In this document: in pieces, positions 19,567-28,885 of the stretch
Position numbering within the stretch: the stretch's first letter is position 1
Layout: the number at the start of each line of letters is the position of its first letter
Origin: Asterionellopsis glacialis
Lineage: Eukaryota; Bacillariophyta; Plagiogrammaphyceae; Rhaphoneidales; Asterionellopsidaceae
Length of the DNA: 31,451 nt
Assembly (NCBI GenBank): GCA_014885115.2
Contig: WKLE02001179.1
Coordinates: forward strand, 5,687-37,137
Direction: 5' to 3'
Notes under the pieces: model-generated
What the model was told of the DNA's origin: nothing
The model's input: only the letters and a program-made list of their open reading frames with translations
The model's database searches: none
Made by a program: the position numbers and the translations under genes

Positions 19567-19575
19567 TACCTGGTA
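19567..19575. promoter_or_regulatory. TACCWGGTA palindromic motif (SET gene upstream region, copy 2)
   Basis: TACCTGGTA, followed within a few bases by the palindrome ACGTACAGTAAGGTA-like half-sites. Function is unknown. Confidence 0.4.
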
Positions 19576-19762
19576 TTACGTACAGTAAGGTAGCAAGTAT
19601 GACAGTACCGATATGTAGGCAGCCCAAATTGGTAGGCTCAATTTCTCTCTCCTACAAATCGGATGTAGTAAAGACATTCTGCTTCATCTTTGTTTTCCAA
19701 ACACCACCAGTAGCAGACCTGTGTAGGAAGATCTCAATAATTAGGGTTTATGTAATTTACTA

Positions 19763-19821
19763 TTTTCCATATTTGATTTTAATTTATTTACTTTATCATG
19801 TATATCTGAAAATATGGAAAA
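19763..19821. repeat. 12-bp inverted repeat with 35-bp A/T-rich loop
   Basis: TTTTCCATATTT at 19763-19774 is the exact reverse complement of AAATATGGAAAA at 19810-19821. No target-site duplication or coding content marks it as a known transposon. It may be a cruciform-forming or MITE-like remnant, or chance in A/T-rich DNA. Confidence 0.45.
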
Positions 19822-20205
19822 TCAAAACCTAAAATTAAAAGGAGAACTAGTTTGGGAATTTTTATTCTCCGCACAGGTACCGTAGAGATTTGAAACACCA
19901 TTCCTTGACTCTCTCTAGACAACTGTGATTGCGGCATTAGCGACGGCGGTTTTACTCTTTGACAAGAGCCATCAAATGGATAAAGGCCGCCACTACTGTA
20001 CACTATACGACACTCCTAAAGCAACCAAAGTCAATTCGTACATGTACAAACTCTTGCGCTAGAGAGGATTAGCTTCAAGGTTTGATTCTACTACTATATA
20101 CATATTAGAAAAAGGGACAACTCAACACTTACCTTTTTTTTTTCTCTTTCAGATTTTTGAGGAGAATCAAGTAGTGGAGACTTTCGTTCCTCTATAAATT
20201 TGTAA

Positions 20206-23200
20206 ATGGAAAAATCTTGCAATGAAAAAAAAGAAACAATGAAGAACGGATTCCAAAATCTTCATGTTTCAATGGATTATACTTCAGATACAAAGAATGC
20301 ACCAGACTTTTCTATACAAGAGCAGCAAAAGAACCAATCGCAACAGCAACAACAACAACAACAACCGCAACCAGTACCAGTAAAAATTTTAGACAATCAT
20401 GAGGTTTTTCGTGTTGCTGTAAAGAACAACAAGAACAAAATTAAACCTGATATAATTGATTTACTAAGTGATGATGATGATGATGTTGATGATGAGAATG
20501 ATGAATCATTCCAGAAAAATGTATCGAAAGCAATTTCAAATAAAACACGAGCGGACGACAACCATGTACAAAAGCATGAAAACCACAAATCAACCTTGAC
20601 GAATGCCAATCATGAGAGCAAAAGGAAAAATAACAATAACAATCTTGTTCGTGCTGCCAAGGAACACTTTATAAAGGAAAATGACGATACATGGACAAAG
20701 GTATTTGACAAATTACAAAGTCATAATATGATTCATTCAATACAACGGCCGACTACATCTCCTACGGGACCTTATTTGTATATTTTGGGTGATAAGAAGG
20801 GACCAAGCGATGGTGGTAAAGTTGGTGTAGATTACTTTGATAGTAGGGATGCCGTAAAAGAATGGATTACAAAGGAATTCCTCACTGGGATCAAAACAAG
20901 TAACGGTAAAAATAATCACGAAGAATCGAAATCATCCGGAAGCACCTCTTCTGTTTGTCCTCACGAAAAACGACGACGACCACAAGAACTTGAGAACATT
21001 CAAAATGAACCAGAAAATAAACGACCAAACAAAAATGAATCATCATTCTTGTCTGTTTCGGAAACTTCCTCTGTAAGAAAGCAATGTGCTTCCACTTTAT
21101 CTCACAAAGAAAAACAGCATTCAACCAAAAAAGTACAAGAAGAAGAGATTAGAAAAAGTGATAAGAAACCGTCAAATAATACTTCTATGGAAAACGAAAG
21201 CCTGATATCACCTTCTAGTACGCATCAAATAAATAGAAAAGAAAGGGATACAACGAAATCTAGAGACAAAAGTACGACACTGACGTCTCATGGAACAAAT
21301 GGTAATCAGTACCGTCGTCGGTTGAAGTTTACATTTAAGACGAGTGAGAGAATTGGTCTTGCTATTGAAGCTCAACGTGTTACAGAAATAGTGGAAGGAA
21401 GTCAAGCACATAAACTGAAGGTTCCTATTAGAACACGCATCCTATCTTTGAATGGACAACCATTTGAAGAAGGTGATGATGTCAAACGACGTTATGAGAT
21501 TGCCATACAATCAAAAGATACCATAGAATTGGAGTTTGGTGTACCATACGAACCAGGGTCACCTGCTTTTATCAACAACAACAACAAAAGCAGTACTGAT
21601 GAACATCTTGAAAAATTACAACGCTCGAACAAAAAGGAAAAAGGAAGGGAAAATAACACCACCAATGGACCTAATTTGAAATCACCTAAAAGAAAGATGA
21701 AAGAACAAAATGGAATGAAGAAAAAGCTCGTCAAGAATAACCCAAACGCACCGAGCCGGAGCTCGTCGTTCAATGGCAGTAGTGACTATTCTTCTGAAGT
21801 AGAAATTCGTGGTCAAAAACCAAGACAACAGCCTAATCCAAACACTGTGGCTGTTTCGTCATCTTTATCGCGTAGACAGGATGTTTCGAATTCTGAACAT
21901 TCTTCTTTCGAGCACAGGATATCATCAACATCTTCAATGTCGAAGTCAACTGATTGTCTCGACAGGGAACTGTCAAACAAGTCTCCAAATGGAGAAGAGA
22001 CAGGAAGTTCTCTTCTCTGCAAAGAAGTACTAAGAGATAGTCCGTTATACAAAAACAATCATAGAAATGCACCCGATAACAGTAAAGACGTTGGATCTCG
22101 TGTGTACGCTTGCTGGACAAATGGTGAATATTATTGGGGTGTTGTTACACAAATTCGTCGAGGACAACAACCAGGAGGCAAAAAGAACTATTCTGTAAGG
22201 AATATTGGTGCTTTTGTATATTCTAATGCTATACTTATATGCGTGGATCGATTTTATAATAATTTGTTTTACTAATTATCTTTGCTTTTTTACTTGAAAC
22301 CATAGGTCAAATTTGATGATGGCGACGAACTGCATGATTTACCACCGTCTAGGGTATGGTCAGTTGCTTCGTATCGCATGATCTTTGATAAAGATCCACC
22401 ACCTTTGCCGACATTGACACAAAATGTACCTGTCGAGAAGTCAACAATAAGTAAAAATCAGTCCCTTTCTATTACAACATTACCCACAGAGAAGCGAACA
22501 ACGCCAACAAAAACACCCCCCAAAAGTAAAACTCAATGTAATTCTGCAGAAAAATCTCCTCCTATATATGTGCAAGACGATGCATACAGCCCTCATGAGT
22601 TGTTCATTAAAAGATGCAAAAAGTGTGCACTGTGTCTCAAAGATGATTGTAAACTATGTGACAGTTGTTTTCAGTCGCAGTATGCCCCTTTAACAGAAAA
22701 ACGGGTATGCTTACGAAAGGTAAATAATCACAAACCTGTTTTCGAAGCATTCCTATTCTACTTTTGAAAAAGAAACTCACCTTTTCAAACTCACCTTGGC
22801 CATTTCCACTCTTTCTTGCTTTTGTTTAAAGATGTGTTGCGCAATAAGTGTGGAAAAGAAAGCACAACCTGCACGTGGCTTTTCATTAGGCTGGAAGTTT
22901 TTCTTTGATCGGGCCAGCGATGATCCTTCTTTGTTGAAGAATCAAATCCCATGTCCAGGATTGGAAGGGCTTACGATGATATCTCCACAAGGGTCACATC
23001 ATCACGCAGCTGAGTTGTCAAGTAAGAGCTTCCAAACTAAATTTGACGACTTACAAAATGTTGAAAAGATTCTTCGTGATTTCTACCATTTCCTTGGATT
23101 TTATGAAGGAGACCGCACACTTAAAAAGCGCATTACGCGTGCTCCTTCAAAATGCGACGAAGCAGCTTCTAAAGAGAATCCAAAGGCTCACACTCAGGAA

Positions 23201-26200
23201 AAGAAAATTGCCGAAGCATCGATGTCGCTAGAGGATTTATATGAAAAGCGATGCGGGGAATGCGTTTTATGCAAAATGGACGAATGCCAAAAATGTAAAT
23301 CTTGCCGCACGAACCAGTCGCTTGGGATCAAGAGTAAAAAGTTAGCTTGCATACAGCAAGTAAGTTACATATTGATGATCAATTTCGCATTTCTTTATCC
23401 TCTTCTAACATTTCTCTATTGTGTGAAACAGATTTGTTGCCGCTTTGAAGAAAAGTATAAAGCTCAGTCAGCCATTGGCTTGCCTACTGGATGGAAGTTT
23501 TACTTTCGCAAACCGGGAAACGGAAAAAAGGTTTCTCTTTTAGATAGGATCACATTAATCACACCTAAAGGCCGAGTATATCGATCTTTGGAGAGTGCTC
23601 GTATTGCGGACTCCCTGTCTCTTGACTTATTTTATAAGCAGATTGGATTCGAAAAGAAGAGAAGAAATGGTAGCCAACCGAAAACGAAACCCCTACCTGG
23701 CGAAAAGAATGTTTCAATGTCAGAGGGGGGGTCAGATTGCAATGAAGCAGAAATTGGGTGTCGCGTGTACGCCCGGTGGACAAATGGGTCCTGGTACTGG
23801 GGACGCATCACAAATAGATTTAAGAGAAAAGGAGGCTATCACTATTCTGTAAGTTTCGTAATTTATTATCAAAAGGTACTTTTTCATTAAGACTCCCCAT
23901 TCAATTCTCACTCAATACTCAATATCCTGTACAGGTTCGATTTGACGACGGAGATTTCTTAGAAGATGTTGCACCTCATCATCTTGCCACAGAAGCCCAA
24001 CATGCTGCTAGTGCTCCCAAAGTCGAACAAGATTTCAGTAAGGACGTTGTAGATATCCAGGGTATTTATGGGAATATTCATTTTGACCAAAATACCAAAC
24101 TATTTCGCACATATATAAAGTATGGGAATCGATTTTGGTTAATTGGCAATTATACTACAGACGTCTTCGCAACTTGGATCCGGGAAGGTGTTAAAACCCT
24201 ATTGGCATCAGATGGAAAGACGCACACAGAGAGACACCTTATATCTGACGAACTGGCAGAAGCTGCAGTTAACAACGCCAGGGATACTTTCTTACAATCT
24301 TCAGTTCATTTAGATGGCATTAACAAATGGCTCAATTTTGATAAGAATTGCAATTCTTGGAGACTCAGCATTCTATACGGCCCAAAGTCTTGGACCCTGG
24401 GATGCTTTGAGACTAAGGAGACGTGCCATCGAGTTTTAGAAGCCGCGCGGGAACTTTTATCCATCGAGGGAAAGACAATGGAAGAATGCAGTAAACTAAA
24501 GAAGGAGGAGGCAAGCGTTATAATAAAGAAAGTGAAAAACAATGTGTCACTGCTACTGAAACGGAAGCATAATAAAGGGGAGTTCAGAGGTCAAGGGGCA
24601 ATTTCTCTGACAGAACCTTTTAACATTAATACGAGCAATACTTTCAACGACACAAACCCGGAAGAGAAGATGTGTGAGAGATCACTCAGGCGACGGGCGA
24701 TTGATATGTTTGCAGAAGGTTCTTTTCCAAGCCTTTCCAATTTTGTTAATTGTTTCAATAAGAAGACTGGGAAACAAAAAGGCAATCCAGAGTATTTGAC
24801 GTATGGCAAATTTTGGAAATGGTGGGATGCAGAAAGGTATTCTCAAGTTGAAAGAATACAGCAATTTAAGAGTAGTTCATTCACCGACCCGAAATACTTT
24901 GTAGATTTTTTGAACAGGGGAAAAACACGAGGAAGCGTTGACTTTGTCTCCTTCGCATCTTTCATGCATTGTTTGAAAACTCACAAGGAAGAACTCGGAG
25001 TAGAAGTGGATGAAAGTAACAAGTCGGGCGGTCTTCTTTCGGTGCTTTCACACAGTGAAGATGACAAAGATACGTTTAATGATCATCCATTAGAAGGTAG
25101 TTCATTGGCAAGTCTTGTCAGGGTACGAGCGATCGACTCATTTATAAATGGTTCCTACAAGTCGATCAAAAACTTTATCGATATATACAATGTTGGTAAA
25201 AAATCAACCGATCCCGAATTTGTGCCGTATCGCACATTTTGGACATGGTGGGACACCGAAAGAAATAGGCAAGATAGAAGAGTGAAACAATACAACGAAA
25301 GTTCTTTCAGAGACCCCAAATCCTTTGTGAACTCTCTTAATGAAGGAGTAGTCATAGGTAGCGATGACTACACCTCCTACATATCTTTCATGTATTGTCT
25401 AGAAAGACCAGACGACAAAATTTCGAAGAATTTGATGGAACTGTTTTCTTCTCGATGCAAGACATGCTTTTTGTGCCGCAAAGACGATTGCTCCAAGTGC
25501 GAACCATGCATTCGAAATCGTCATCGTAGCGAAAATATTTCCAAAGAGGTCTGCCTACGAAAGGTGAGTGCGCTGCAGTCTTGATTCTCTAGTATCTTTC
25601 CAAGACAGCCTTTCCGCAAACTCCCTTTTGAATGATTTTTATTAAAACTTTCTGTTCTTTGTATGATCTTTTGCTTGGTACTAAGTAGATGTGTTGCCAG
25701 ATTGAGTTAGAAGAGAAAGAACAATCAGCTGCAGGATTTCCTCCTGGATGGCGTTTTGTCTTTGACAAACCAAAGCAGAAAATGGTATTTCAAACAATTG
25801 AAGACCACAGGGAACTTGATGGTTTGTTGTTGCTCGCCCCAAATGGACGGAGGTATTATTCCATCGAAAATGCCTGCAGACACAACCCAACAAAATTACG
25901 TGATGTTGAGGGCATCACCAAAGAATTCTACAAACTTGTTGGAGAACCGATGCAGCGGAAAGATTCGCATCACGTATTACTTGGAAAAGGCATCTGTGAA
26001 AATTGGACGGATGTGAAGGGTGACAACAAGGTTGTGCATGGCGTCATTACTGATTGTAAAATACAAGAAGACGCTTCAGAACCTCAAGTGTATTTCATAG
26101 TAACTTACAATGAGAATTCAAGGTCATTAGCTAACCGTTGTGGCGCAGCTGTTCCTGTAACTAGAAAAATCAAAGCAGCACTTGCATGGGGTGGCTACCT

Positions 26201-27221
26201 AATGCTGCACGAAAAACTGAAGACACCAGAAAAGGAGCTCATCTCTCAAAGACCTCAATGTCACAAATGGATTGTTCCAGATATGCGACATGAAACACAA
26301 GAACGCACGGAAAATGGCAACTGGCTGCCCCAGCTTACACTCGCACTCCGTAACTACCATTTGATATTTACAGTGAAGAAATCAACAATACCGAATGCAG
26401 GTATGGGGGTGTTTGTCCGGGCAGTTCAAGGGGGTGCAGAAGAGAACGAAGAATCGTCTACATTTGTTTTGGAATCAGGTGAACTACTTGACATTGGAAT
26501 CTACGCACCATTTTGCATAAGTGACAAGAAGGAGGAGCATGTTTTTTTTGTGAAAAACTTTGTTCATTCCATGAAGGCTGAAGAATGGGCGTTCGATACA
26601 ATTGAGTCGGATACTATGTTTGATATTACGGATGATTGTACTGGAGATATCCATGATTTGGCAAGAACTCACATCCCAGCTTACATCAATGAATGTGGTC
26701 GTCGGTATGAACCGTCTATCCGCGCAGAACACGACCCCGAAGGTAATGTCCACTATCTATTTGGGCATGTTGCATCTAAACTAAGTATCCCCACTGATGG
26801 TGAAGAAATTGAATTATTTATTGATTACGGCCCTGAATATGAAAACGTAAGGTTACGGAAAGGTTATTCTGAATTGTCTACCGAAGAAAAGGCAAAGCGA
26901 CTCAAGGAACTCCAACAAGAAGATGCAGATTATTTGGGAGAAATTGAAACCTTTTCAGGAGAGAACATTATAGATTGTATCCGATTCTTTGTTGATTTAT
27001 TTTTGTCTGGAAAGCAAGGGGAGAAGAGGAAAATATCTGAACTTGTGCGGCAAAGATCGGCAATCGTAATTGAACGTCTCCGTGAAAGAGCACAGGACAT
27101 TTTGGATTTCAAGGAAGAATCTAACATGGTGGATAGCGTCAAGGATAGTATTGTACGTGCGGAACAGCTACTGAACAAGTTAAAAGAAACAAATTGTACC
27201 ATTGAGATTAAAAAACAATAA
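20206..27221 (+). CDS. Giant multidomain chromatin protein: PDZ-like, Tudor-like, three CXXC fingers, three MBD/TAM-like domains, AP2-like segments, SET-like domain
   Basis: Six exons (20206-22194, 22306-22719, 22832-23359, 23432-23848, 23935-25563, 25689-27221), all joined in phase 0, give about 2169 residues. In order: Gln-rich tract (39-55); SUMO-interaction-like DIIDLLSDDDDD (82-93); a W-x2-V-x2-KL domain (about 150-225); PDZ-like fold (about 372-447); Tudor-like 1 (about 630-685); CXXC 1 (767-804) and MBD-like 1 (815-890); CXXC 2 (942-980) and MBD-like 2 (990-1050); Tudor-like 2 (1087-1135); AP2-like segments (1159-1205, 1245-1291); aromatic repeats (1365-1607); CXXC 3 (1624-1664) and MBD-like 3 (1675-1745); Tudor-like 3 (about 1759-1815); and a SET-like domain (about 1882-2050, with IPNAGMGVF and ELFIDYGPEYENVR). 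A helical charged tail follows. A nuclear histone lysine methyltransferase recruited by DNA and methyl-mark readers is the inferred role. Catalytic activity is unproven, since the usual NHS motif is replaced by YINE. Confidence 0.82.
22195..22305 (+). other. Intron 1 of the SET gene (inside Tudor-like 1)
   Basis: GTAAGG donor after NYS, branch-like ACTAATTATC, and CATAG acceptor before VKFDDGD; 111 bp, phase 0. It lies at the same place as intron 4 within Tudor-like 2. Confidence 0.85.
22720..22831 (+). other. Intron 2 of the SET gene (inside CXXC 1)
   Basis: GTAAAT donor after CLRK and AAAG acceptor before MCC; 112 bp, phase 0. It falls just before the final cysteine pair of the finger, as do introns 3 and 5. 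Confidence 0.85.
23360..23431 (+). other. Intron 3 of the SET gene (inside CXXC 2), in-frame and stop-free
   Basis: GTAAGT donor after CIQQ and ACAG acceptor before ICC; 72 bp, phase 0. It has no in-frame stop, so retention would add 24 mostly hydrophobic residues (starting VSYILMINFAFLY). Confidence 0.85.
23849..23934 (+). other. Intron 4 of the SET gene (inside Tudor-like 2)
   Basis: GTAAGT donor after YHYS and ACAG acceptor before VRFDDGD; 86 bp, phase 0, homologous in position to intron 1. Confidence 0.85.
25564..25688 (+). other. Intron 5 of the SET gene (inside CXXC 3)
   Basis: GTGAGT donor after CLRK and AAGTAG acceptor before MCC; 125 bp, phase 0, homologous in position to introns 2 and 3. 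Confidence 0.85.
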
Positions 27222-27288
27222 AATGTTTATTTAGTGCCTTTGTAAAATCTTTTTATGATGCTTTCTTTCATCTTTTGACTATTGTTCA

Positions 27289-28473
27289 TCAACCTAGTAA
27301 CATCCAAGTGCTTCCTGTAACTTGTGATAGTGTGTACCGTTGTTGTCGGTCAGTTTGTAGCATCCCTGAAAGCAAAGAGCGTGCTTCTTCAGAAAGATTC
27401 ATGAAGAGCTGTATCTTCTCTAACAGTTCAGGCGCCCAATCTCTAAACTCGTCTCTATCCATAAGTCGTGTTCCATTTTGTAACCATAAATTGTTCACTT
27501 CCATATCGGAGAGACCATTGTGGTTAATGAAATGAGAGTAGTGTGGATTAATTGATGACGCGTAATCCCATGGATGTTTGCCAGTTAATAAGGCGAAGAG
27601 AATCACACCCAAAGCCCAGATATCAATAGCATAACCATCAAAGTCCTCATTTCCCAATATTTCTGGAGCCATATGAGTAAATGTACCACATGTACCTGTC
27701 CGTCTTATCAAATGATGTGATGTCGCAAGATTCCCATCACCTTCGTGAGGAACACGAAGACTCATAGAAAAATCAATCAATCTTGTACTGCCAGCTGAAT
27801 CCAAAAGTATATTTTGACCTTTCAGGTCTCTGTGAGCGATTCCATTTCTTTGTAAGTACTCCATATTGTTCAATATGTTTTGAAAGACAGTTCGTGCTTG
27901 GATTTCAGACAGTGCACCATGTCGTAGTAGTACATTAAGATCACCACGATCAGATGCAGGCATAATAATGTACAAAAAAGAGGCATCCCAAAGTGCTTCA
28001 ATAACATTCATGATATTGTGATAATCTCCAAATCTTTGCATCGCAGCAATTTCATGGTATGGATTATCATTTGTACCTCTTGCAACCAAGTCGTCAACTC
28101 CATATGTCCCAAGCCGTGGTAAAATTTTAATAGCCACAAATCTTGGTTCTATGGTTTTTTCAAAGACAACCTCAGTGCCAAGTTGTGCTAGAGTTTGTGG
28201 GTCCAAATCATAACAACGGGGCAAGACCTCACAAAAAACTATTTCACCCTTTTCCCCATTTTTTCCTAATTTTATGGATTTTTTATTAGCAAATTTTCGA
28301 TATGCTCGTTCCGGATTTTCCGCTCGAAAGACAATTACCCTCTGTCGACGTTGTTGATGTGGAACTATGGATCTATCTAATACCATGACATCCGACCTCG
28401 ATCCTGTATGCATTGTGGCATTATGCCATTGCAAAGGTGGCCTTGCCTCTGGAATAGCTCGAGTATTGTTCAT
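27289..28473 (-). CDS. Serine/threonine protein kinase-like protein with atypical activation motifs
   Basis: This 394-residue single-exon product has a protein kinase domain from about residue 66 to the end. Seen: the ATP-anchoring lysine in VAIK (Lys116), a helix-C glutamate candidate Glu141, catalytic loop HRDLKGQN (Asp216, Lys218, Asn221), APE at 269-271 and DIWALGV (Asp284). The KGQN loop is of Ser/Thr type. The magnesium motif reads DFS (234-236) instead of DFG, and there is no ordinary glycine-rich loop directly before Lys116; a possible LGKNGEKGEIVF lies about 40 residues earlier. The activation segment is short and Thr/Gly-rich (RRTGTCGTFTHMAPE). The ~65-residue N-terminal part has no domain. 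Because the catalytic Asp and Lys are kept, activity is plausible. The gene converges on the SET gene with 67 bp between stops. The substrate is unknown. Confidence 0.85.
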   Translation of the reverse strand: MNNTRAIPEARPPLQWHNATMHTGSRSDVMVLDRSIVPHQQRRQRVIVFRAENPERAYRKFANKKSIKLGKNGEKGEIVFCEVLPRCYDLDPQTLAQLGTEVVFEKTIEPRFVAIKILPRLGTYGVDDLVARGTNDNPYHEIAAMQRFGDYHNIMNVIEALWDASFLYIIMPASDRGDLNVLLRHGALSEIQARTVFQNILNNMEYLQRNGIAHRDLKGQNILLDSAGSTRLIDFSMSLRVPHEGDGNLATSHHLIRRTGTCGTFTHMAPEILGNEDFDGYAIDIWALGVILFALLTGKHPWDYASSINPHYSHFINHNGLSDMEVNNLWLQNGTRLMDRDEFRDWAPELLEKIQLFMNLSEEARSLLSGMLQTDRQQRYTLSQVTGSTWMLLG

Positions 28474-28543
28474 GGACGACAGAACTATATTCTTTCAAAA
28501 CTCTTTCAACTTTTTACGGAGATAAAATTCTTCCTCTTTCTAT

Positions 28544-28573
28544 CTCCCTGCAATAATAGCTCCCTGCAATAAT
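28544..28573. repeat. Perfect 14-bp direct repeat
   Basis: CTCCCTGCAATAAT occurs at 28544-28557 and again at 28560-28573, a 16-bp period, 71-100 bp upstream of the kinase ATG. It may lie in the 5' leader or core promoter. A small duplication or a paired binding site would both explain it. Confidence 0.65.
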
Positions 28574-28876
28574 GAGCGAGTTTTTCTGTTCCTTCAATGA
28601 AATAGTAATAGGAGAGTTCCTGGATATCCAAACGCTTGTTTGGTCTCTGCTGTTTATTGGTGAAGATGACTAGAGAGGCAGGTGCAGGCAAAGAAGAGGT
28701 TCTCGATCATCCAAGACCCACCAAACACTGAGAACCCATCATGGGGCGTCGGTGTGGACTTCATAATATCATCAAAATAATAATGATCTTCAACAACTTA
28801 TCTCATAAACATGCTGGCCGGCTCGTCGAATCTAAAATATGTCCTGTACACTTTAACTACCTACTTCGTACAACTG

Positions 28877-28885
28877 TACCAGGTA
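28877..28885. promoter_or_regulatory. TACCWGGTA palindromic motif (kinase upstream region)
   Basis: TACCAGGTA, 404 bp upstream of the kinase ATG, with a related ACCAGGTCTACCTGTACA at 28963-28980. Function is unknown. Confidence 0.4.

Larger units (their letters stand above)
18739..20205. other. Large divergent intergenic region
   Basis: This 1.47 kb region separates the divergently transcribed membrane protein gene and the SET gene and should hold both promoters. It carries TACCAGGTAC (19348-19357), TACCTGGTA (19567-19575) and an A/T-rich inverted repeat (19763-19821). Frames such as 19539-19832 (+) and 19788-20003 (-) show no domain. The base just upstream of the SET gene is pyrimidine-rich (TTTTTTTTTCTCTTTCAG at about 20136-20152), which could be a splice acceptor of a 5' UTR intron. 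Confidence 0.5.

Noticed and set aside
19741..19750. TTAGGGTTTA resembling a telomere repeat
   Set aside because: It is a single isolated copy with no array.
23930..23945. GGTTCGA resembling a tRNA B-box
   Set aside because: It lies at the start of SET gene exon 5 (VRFDDGD) and no cloverleaf can be drawn around it.
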